Source: Sulfurovum sp.
Lineage (GTDB): Bacteria; Campylobacterota; Campylobacteria; Campylobacterales; Sulfurovaceae
Direction: 5' to 3'
DNA length: 10,865 nt
NCBI GenBank assembly: GCA_020726085.1
Contig: DYTG01000057.1
Location: forward strand, 1 to 10,865
A model generated the notes under the pieces. The model was not told the DNA's origin. It did not search any database and worked only from the letters and a program-made list of their open reading frames with translations. The position numbers were made by a program, and so were the translations under genes. Positions 7,677 through 10,865 of this stretch are shown piece after piece; the first letter of the stretch is position 1, and every line of letters begins with the position of its first letter.

Positions 7677-8069
7677 TTAAAGCCCTATAAAGCTTTTGCC
7701 ACCTGCACTTGGAATGTAACGCTTATTTACCTTGTCGTACACCAAAAAAGCTTTATAGGAGTATTTTTCACTCAATATTGGCAAAGGCGAAGGACCCACC
7801 CAACCCATAGGATGGCTTATCGTCGTGGTGTATCCGATGGTGATAATCGAACCCACCACCAAAGCACTTTGGGTACGCTCGACTTTAAGCACTTTTACTC
7901 TCAATGTAATCTCTCTTTGAGCCGATGCGATGGCTTTGCTCTTCACACTGAGGACTTGCAACATTACCACTTCGGGCGAATTTTCTTGCAACTCGTGATA
8001 GACGAGAGGTGGCAGTTCGCCGTAGAGCGGATAGAGGATAGCGATAATCAAAAATAGTAGTTTTTTCAT
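7677..8069 (-). CDS. Small exported protein of unknown function
   Basis: 130 residues starting MKKLLFLIIAILYPLYG, a clear signal peptide with probable cleavage after LYG (about residue 17), so the mature protein is about 113 residues in the periplasm or beyond. The remainder alternates hydrophobic and polar residues (VVMLQVLSVKSKA, ITLRVKVLKVER, GSIITIGYTT), suggesting an all-beta fold, possibly an OB or netrin-like barrel, and ends near PSAGGKSF. No Cys is present and no catalytic motif is recognised. The start at 8069 is chosen over an upstream in-frame ATG at 8126 because AAGGAGTT (8081-8074) sits properly before it and the signal peptide starts there. That RBS overlaps the stop codon of the transglycosylase gene, so the two are probably co-translated. 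Its stop codon is 8 bases from that of the convergent cellulase. Confidence 0.75.
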   Translation of the reverse strand: MKKLLFLIIAILYPLYGELPPLVYHELQENSPEVVMLQVLSVKSKAIASAQREITLRVKVLKVERTQSALVVGSIITIGYTTTISHPMGWVGPSPLPILSEKYSYKAFLVYDKVNKRYIPSAGGKSFIGL

Positions 8070-8079
8070 CAATAACTCC

Positions 8080-9027
8080 TTAAAAACTTGTTGAAATTTT
8101 ATAGAGTGCCATAGCGTAATTGACACTGTTGTTGTAGTGGGTTAGAATATCAAAATTGGTTGTTCCTAACCATATCTCATCGCTTTGTTTGCCAAAAAGC
8201 ACCGCAAGGGTAGCACGGTTTTGCTTAAAACCTCCAAATCTTAACCCCGCTTCTTGAAGCTTATCAAGGGGGTATTTTTTATCAAATCCACTCTCAAGGG
8301 CGTTGAAGCTTTTGTGTTTGCAGGTTGCTTGGATTGCAATTTTTTTGCTATTATCCCATCCGTTTTGGTGCAAAAAATTGGCTATTGTAGCTAACGCATC
8401 GGCTTTGTCCCATGGATTGCTCACACCATCACGGTTGTAATCGACTCCGTATTTACGGTTGATAGAGGGCAACTGCTGTACCCACCCCATCGCCCCCGCA
8501 AATGAGCCTTTAAACTTAAACACGCTCGATTTTTTTTCCTTGCAAAAGAGCAGATATTGTTCGAGTTCGTACTTAAAAAAGGCTTGTTTACGGTTGGGGA
8601 AAAAGGCTAGAGTGGTGAGTGCATCAAAGATTCCAAAATCACCAAAATTGGTACCAAAATTGCTCTCTACTCCTGCTACAGCGATAATTAAATTGATAGG
8701 GACTTGATACTCATTGGCTATTTTGCTTAGCAACGCATTGTTCTCTTTTTTAAACTTTTTAGCCCTTGTAAACATAATAGGCACAACAATATGTTTAGCA
8801 TACTTATCCCAACTCGCATCGCTTCGATAAGAGCGTTTGGGTACGGTGTAGCGAGAGTGGACAAACTTTTGGTATTGAGCCAATTTGAATATCGAGGTGA
8901 GATACTCTTTGTTGAAGTTGTGTTTTTGGTGCATCTCATCCATGAAGCGTTGCACCTCACGATTTTTTGCAAAATCATAACTCATCAAATAGATGGGTAA
9001 AATCAAGAGTAATAGTATCTTTTTCAT
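8080..9027 (-). CDS. mltB: Lytic murein transglycosylase, MltB type (GH103/SLT_2)
   Basis: Cleaves the MurNAc-GlcNAc bond of peptidoglycan to 1,6-anhydromuropeptides in the periplasm. The 315 residues start with a signal peptide (MKKILLLLILPIYLMS). Cys is absent at the cleavage site, so it is probably soluble rather than a lipoprotein. The catalytic Glu is E121 in AVAGVESNFG. The second signature, GSFAGAMGWVQQLPS (174-188), followed by YNRDG and ANFLHQNGW, matches MltB, although the usual QF(M/L)PS reads QQLPS here. The C-terminal FGGFKQNRATLAVLFG and NFDILTHYNNSVNYAMALY segments are family-typical. Its ATG at 9027-9025 overlaps the TGA of the upstream lyase gene (ATGA), and its RBS (AAAGGA) lies within that gene, indicating translational coupling. 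Confidence 0.93.
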   Translation of the reverse strand: MKKILLLLILPIYLMSYDFAKNREVQRFMDEMHQKHNFNKEYLTSIFKLAQYQKFVHSRYTVPKRSYRSDASWDKYAKHIVVPIMFTRAKKFKKENNALLSKIANEYQVPINLIIAVAGVESNFGTNFGDFGIFDALTTLAFFPNRKQAFFKYELEQYLLFCKEKKSSVFKFKGSFAGAMGWVQQLPSINRKYGVDYNRDGVSNPWDKADALATIANFLHQNGWDNSKKIAIQATCKHKSFNALESGFDKKYPLDKLQEAGLRFGGFKQNRATLAVLFGKQSDEIWLGTTNFDILTHYNNSVNYAMALYKISTSF

Positions 9028-9947
9028 TCTAATCCTTTCAAAACAAGTAACGCATCTTTGTAAATAGGTTCATCGATAAACCCATACCGCTCATCCATAA
9101 ATCCATGCTCACCCTCTCTTGAGTGAGCCTCAAACGCCTCTTTGATATGTTTAGCTCGTTCAATTTGGGCTTCATCGACCCCAAAGATGCGATTGGCAAT
9201 CTCGACTTGCAACGGTCCCATACAGGCTTTGGACTTAAATCCCATCATCTTTTCACGCTTACACCACGCTTCAAACGCTTGTGTATTTTGATACTCTTGA
9301 AACATAAACGAAGTCCCTTGTAGCCCCACGCTGTGACAATCAATAAGGAATTTGGAGAGGATATAATCAATCGTAGGATTACCCATTTGCACAAGCGATT
9401 GCGGTAATCCCAAAGAGTTGAGCAAATCCAAAATCCCAATATTTGCCGTCGTAAATCGCTCATCTATCCGCAGTGACTGCAAGTTATTAAACGCCTCTTT
9501 GGTCTCCATTGAGATATGCAACTCTTTATCTTTTGCCAGTAGCCCCAACGCCTCTTGCACCTCCTTTTGGGTTTTGATTTTGGATACCCGTATCGCATCA
9601 AAAGCAAAATCATTGAGAAACGCTATCTCCTGACGCCCACCCTCATTAAGCGGATTGGTACGCACCACCAAAAAGCTATTGGAGGCTTCCATGTGTGAGA
9701 GAAAAAAAGCAATATTAACGAGTGCCTCCCTCTTACGACTCGGTGCAATCGCATCTTCAAGATTGAGCGTAACTGTATCGGCTTCTAAATTGTCCAATCT
9801 ATTTAAATGCTTAAGTCTTAGAGGATTGAGCATCATATTGCTACGATATTGCCCTCTACTGTATTTGACTTTGCGTTTGTTGCCAAATTGTGCAATTTTT
9901 TCATCAATAGAGAGTTTTTCTATTGCTTCTAGGTTTGGGAATATCAT
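9024..9947 (-). CDS. HpcH/HpaI aldolase / citrate lyase beta (CitE-like) family protein
   Basis: 307 residues with a CitE-like TIM-barrel pattern. A family N-terminal motif begins at RSNMMLNPLRLKHL (35-48). LNLEDA follows at 61-66 with E64/D65. R96 lies in VVRTN, a metal-binding Glu is E148 in SMETKEA, and a likely metal-binding Asp is D174 in GILDLLNSLGLP. The family C-terminal motif GFxGKxCIHPxQ appears as GFKSKACMGPLQ (236-247), so the His of HPxQ is replaced by Gly. CitE-like enzymes cleave or form C-C bonds of CoA thioesters such as citramalyl- or malyl-CoA; the substrate here is not readable. No citrate lyase alpha or gamma genes adjoin it, so it is probably not part of a citrate lyase complex. 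AAAGGAG (9965-9959) is the RBS, 11 bases from the ATG. First gene of a coupled operon with the transglycosylase. Confidence 0.85.
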   Translation of the reverse strand: MIFPNLEAIEKLSIDEKIAQFGNKRKVKYSRGQYRSNMMLNPLRLKHLNRLDNLEADTVTLNLEDAIAPSRKREALVNIAFFLSHMEASNSFLVVRTNPLNEGGRQEIAFLNDFAFDAIRVSKIKTQKEVQEALGLLAKDKELHISMETKEAFNNLQSLRIDERFTTANIGILDLLNSLGLPQSLVQMGNPTIDYILSKFLIDCHSVGLQGTSFMFQEYQNTQAFEAWCKREKMMGFKSKACMGPLQVEIANRIFGVDEAQIERAKHIKEAFEAHSREGEHGFMDERYGFIDEPIYKDALLVLKGLE

Positions 9948-9976
9948 TTTGGTTTGGTCTCCTTTTTGTTTGTATC

Positions 9977-9982
9977 ATTATC
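9977..9982 (-). promoter_or_regulatory. Possible -10 box for the lyase-transglycosylase operon
   Basis: On the minus strand GATAAT (9982-9977) lies 12 bases upstream of the AAAGGAG ribosome binding site, giving a leader of about 20 bases. It differs by one base from consensus and no -35 box is apparent. It would place an operon promoter between the NERD gene and the lyase gene, immediately downstream of the REP-like hairpin. Confidence 0.3.
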
Positions 9983-10004
9983 GTAGGGTGGGCTTTGACC
10001 CACC
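9983..10004 (+). repeat. REP-like palindrome with GTAG head
   Basis: GTAG (9983-9986) is followed by GGTGGG (9987-9992), loop CTTTGA, and CCCACC (9999-10004), a perfect 6-bp GC-rich stem. On the opposite strand a T-G wobble extends it to 7 bp with a CAAA loop. A GTRG tetranucleotide directly before a palindrome is the hallmark of REP elements mobilised by RAYT-type (IS200-like) transposases. No T-run follows on either strand, so it is not a classical terminator, though it may stabilise the 3' end of the NERD mRNA, which stops 10 bases away. Whether other copies exist cannot be seen from this window. Confidence 0.5.
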
Positions 10005-10013
10005 GATTGGCTA

Positions 10014-10784
10014 TCAAATATCTCTCGTGTATCTACATTTTGGAAAGTTTGAACATCCCAAAAAATAATTACCCGTTGATGCAACTTCTCGTTTTTTTAA
10101 TTCACCACCACATTTTGGGCAAATTGAGGTATTACTATACTTAGATTGTAAATTTTTGATATGTTCTTTGTCTGTTTGTCGTCCTTGAGTTTTTCTATTA
10201 TTTTGAATGATTGAAATAATTTGTTTGACTTCATTAGAAGATAAGCATTGTTTTTCTTGAGATTCAATATACGACAGATACTCTCCCCCTTTTGTAACAT
10301 TTGGAGGCATTGGTGTTTTAAATTCACTTTCTCCTATAAATACAATAATTGAAAAAATTTGATTATCATCTAAGTGAAGTAAATCCTGTAATGCTTTAAT
10401 ATGTTTGTAATTTTGATGGAGTGGATTTTGAAAAGTATTGGTATGCTTATGAATTTTTTGCGTCCAACTCTTTTGATTTTGACTACCAAAAATCCACCCT
10501 TTCATATTTTTAGTTTCAATTACAAATAGACCATAAATTGAAACAATAATATGGTCTATTTGAGTTGTACCGTCTTTTGTTGAAAGTGTAATATCGTGAA
10601 GATTATGGTAAATACTGCTATCTAAATAAAGTTTTGTTTTTATATTGACAGCAAATTCACCCAGTTTACCTTTACCTCTTGAAGATTTGAGATAAAATCT
10701 TAATAACAAAAATGGAATAAACATCCATAGCTCTTTAAAAAGTGACAAAAATGTATTGGCAAAAATTTGATTCATATCAATCAT
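10014..10784 (-). CDS. NERD nuclease-like membrane protein with topoisomerase-type zinc finger
   Basis: 256 residues. A hydrophobic N-terminal segment (about 8-32, ending FIPFLLLRFYL) probably anchors it in the inner membrane. The NERD (nuclease-related) domain follows at ~38-150: KGKLGEF with E43, TTQIDHI with D77, and VIETKN with E90 and K92, reproducing the Asp...Glu-x-Lys layout of restriction-endonuclease-like folds. Residues 222-256 form a C4 zinc finger of the topoisomerase I C-terminal type (C222, C225, C244, C250 in CPKCGG and GCSNFPKC). It is probably a DNA-binding, DNA-processing protein; the biological role is not established. ATG 10784 is preferred over ATG 10775 because AAGG lies 7 bases before it. 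Base composition is strikingly AT-rich: 10201-10260 has 14/60 G+C and 10501-10560 has 12/60, against 27-29/60 in sampled parts of the adjoining lyase gene. Acquisition from elsewhere is likely. Confidence 0.88.
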   Translation of the reverse strand: MIDMNQIFANTFLSLFKELWMFIPFLLLRFYLKSSRGKGKLGEFAVNIKTKLYLDSSIYHNLHDITLSTKDGTTQIDHIIVSIYGLFVIETKNMKGWIFGSQNQKSWTQKIHKHTNTFQNPLHQNYKHIKALQDLLHLDDNQIFSIIVFIGESEFKTPMPPNVTKGGEYLSYIESQEKQCLSSNEVKQIISIIQNNRKTQGRQTDKEHIKNLQSKYSNTSICPKCGGELKKREVASTGNYFLGCSNFPKCRYTRDI

Positions 10785-10833
10785 GACTTAACCTTAACTC
10801 TATATTTCTAAAAACTTCGCAAAACTATGAATA

Positions 10834-10857
10834 GCCCATAAATAGGGCATGTTTTTT
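10834..10857 (+). terminator. Short hairpin followed by T-run, weak terminator candidate
   Basis: GCCC (10834-10837), a 7-base loop and GGGC (10845-10848) are followed by ATG and six T (10852-10857). The stem is only 4 bp, and there is no plus-strand gene ending nearby, since the NERD gene begins here on the minus strand. It could end antisense transcription or belong to a structure continuing past the window edge. Confidence 0.2.
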
Positions 10858-10865
10858 GAATTTTA

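Noticed and set aside
8070..8126. Upstream start (8126) for the small exported protein
   Set aside because: It would overlap the 3' end of the transglycosylase gene and place 19 residues before an obvious MKKLLFLI signal peptide that has its own AAGGAG.
9983..10004. Rho-independent terminator for the NERD or lyase transcripts
   Set aside because: The hairpin is strong but no T-run follows on either strand; the GTAG head fits a REP-like element better.
9655..10068. 137-codon plus-strand frame antisense to the lyase start region
   Set aside because: It runs across the lyase coding region, its RBS and the REP-like hairpin on the opposite strand, and its product has no recognisable motif.
10799..10804. 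TATAGA -10 box for the NERD gene on the minus strand
   Set aside because: The implied transcription start would fall on or after the AAGG ribosome binding site at 10795-10792, leaving no usable leader.
1..10865. CRISPR array, tRNA or rRNA gene, or intact insertion sequence
   Set aside because: No regularly spaced direct repeats, tRNA cloverleaf or CCA-end pattern, rRNA sequence or transposase reading frame was seen on either strand.

Overview
The window reads as a piece of a Campylobacterota chromosome, probably from the free-living Sulfurimonas, Sulfuricurvum or Sulfurovum type rather than an enteric Campylobacter. This rests on the style of the housekeeping proteins, on TTTTGCTATAAT-type promoters without a clear -35 box, on medium-low GC, and on a typical lipoprotein with a poly-glycine linker. 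The genus is inference, not shown directly.

Layout. Bases 1-1338 (+) are NADP-type glutamate dehydrogenase (gdhA), lacking only its first few codons. A perfect hairpin and a clear promoter separate it from valyl-tRNA synthetase (valS, 1465-4080, +). A 261-base gap follows. It holds a strong Shine-Dalgarno sequence buried in an 11-bp stem, a 15-codon mini-ORF, an unexplained minus-strand open frame, and the promoter of the next gene. The largest gene (4342-7668, +) encodes a 1108-residue lipoprotein endoglucanase: lipobox and Gly run, a Ca-loop/transthyretin-like segment, a helical segment, two tandem CBM2 cellulose-binding modules, an atrophied Ig domain, and a complete GH9 catalytic domain with its catalytic Asp and Glu residues present.

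From 7677 all genes are on the minus strand and converge on the cellulase, with only 8 bases between the two stop codons. In transcription order they are a NERD nuclease-like membrane protein with a topoisomerase-type zinc finger (10784-10014), a CitE/HpcH-HpaI-like lyase (9947-9024), an MltB-type lytic transglycosylase (9027-8080, ATGA overlap with the lyase gene), and a small exported protein of unknown function (8069-7677, 10 bases after the transglycosylase). The last three look like one translationally coupled operon. The NERD gene is much AT-richer than its neighbours, and a REP-like hairpin preceded by GTAG sits exactly at the junction.

The most notable content is the cellulase. A surface or periplasm-anchored GH9 enzyme with two cellulose-binding modules is unexpected in a lineage known mostly for chemolithoautotrophy. 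It stands alone between housekeeping genes, with no visible sugar transporter, second cellulase or beta-glucosidase in the window.
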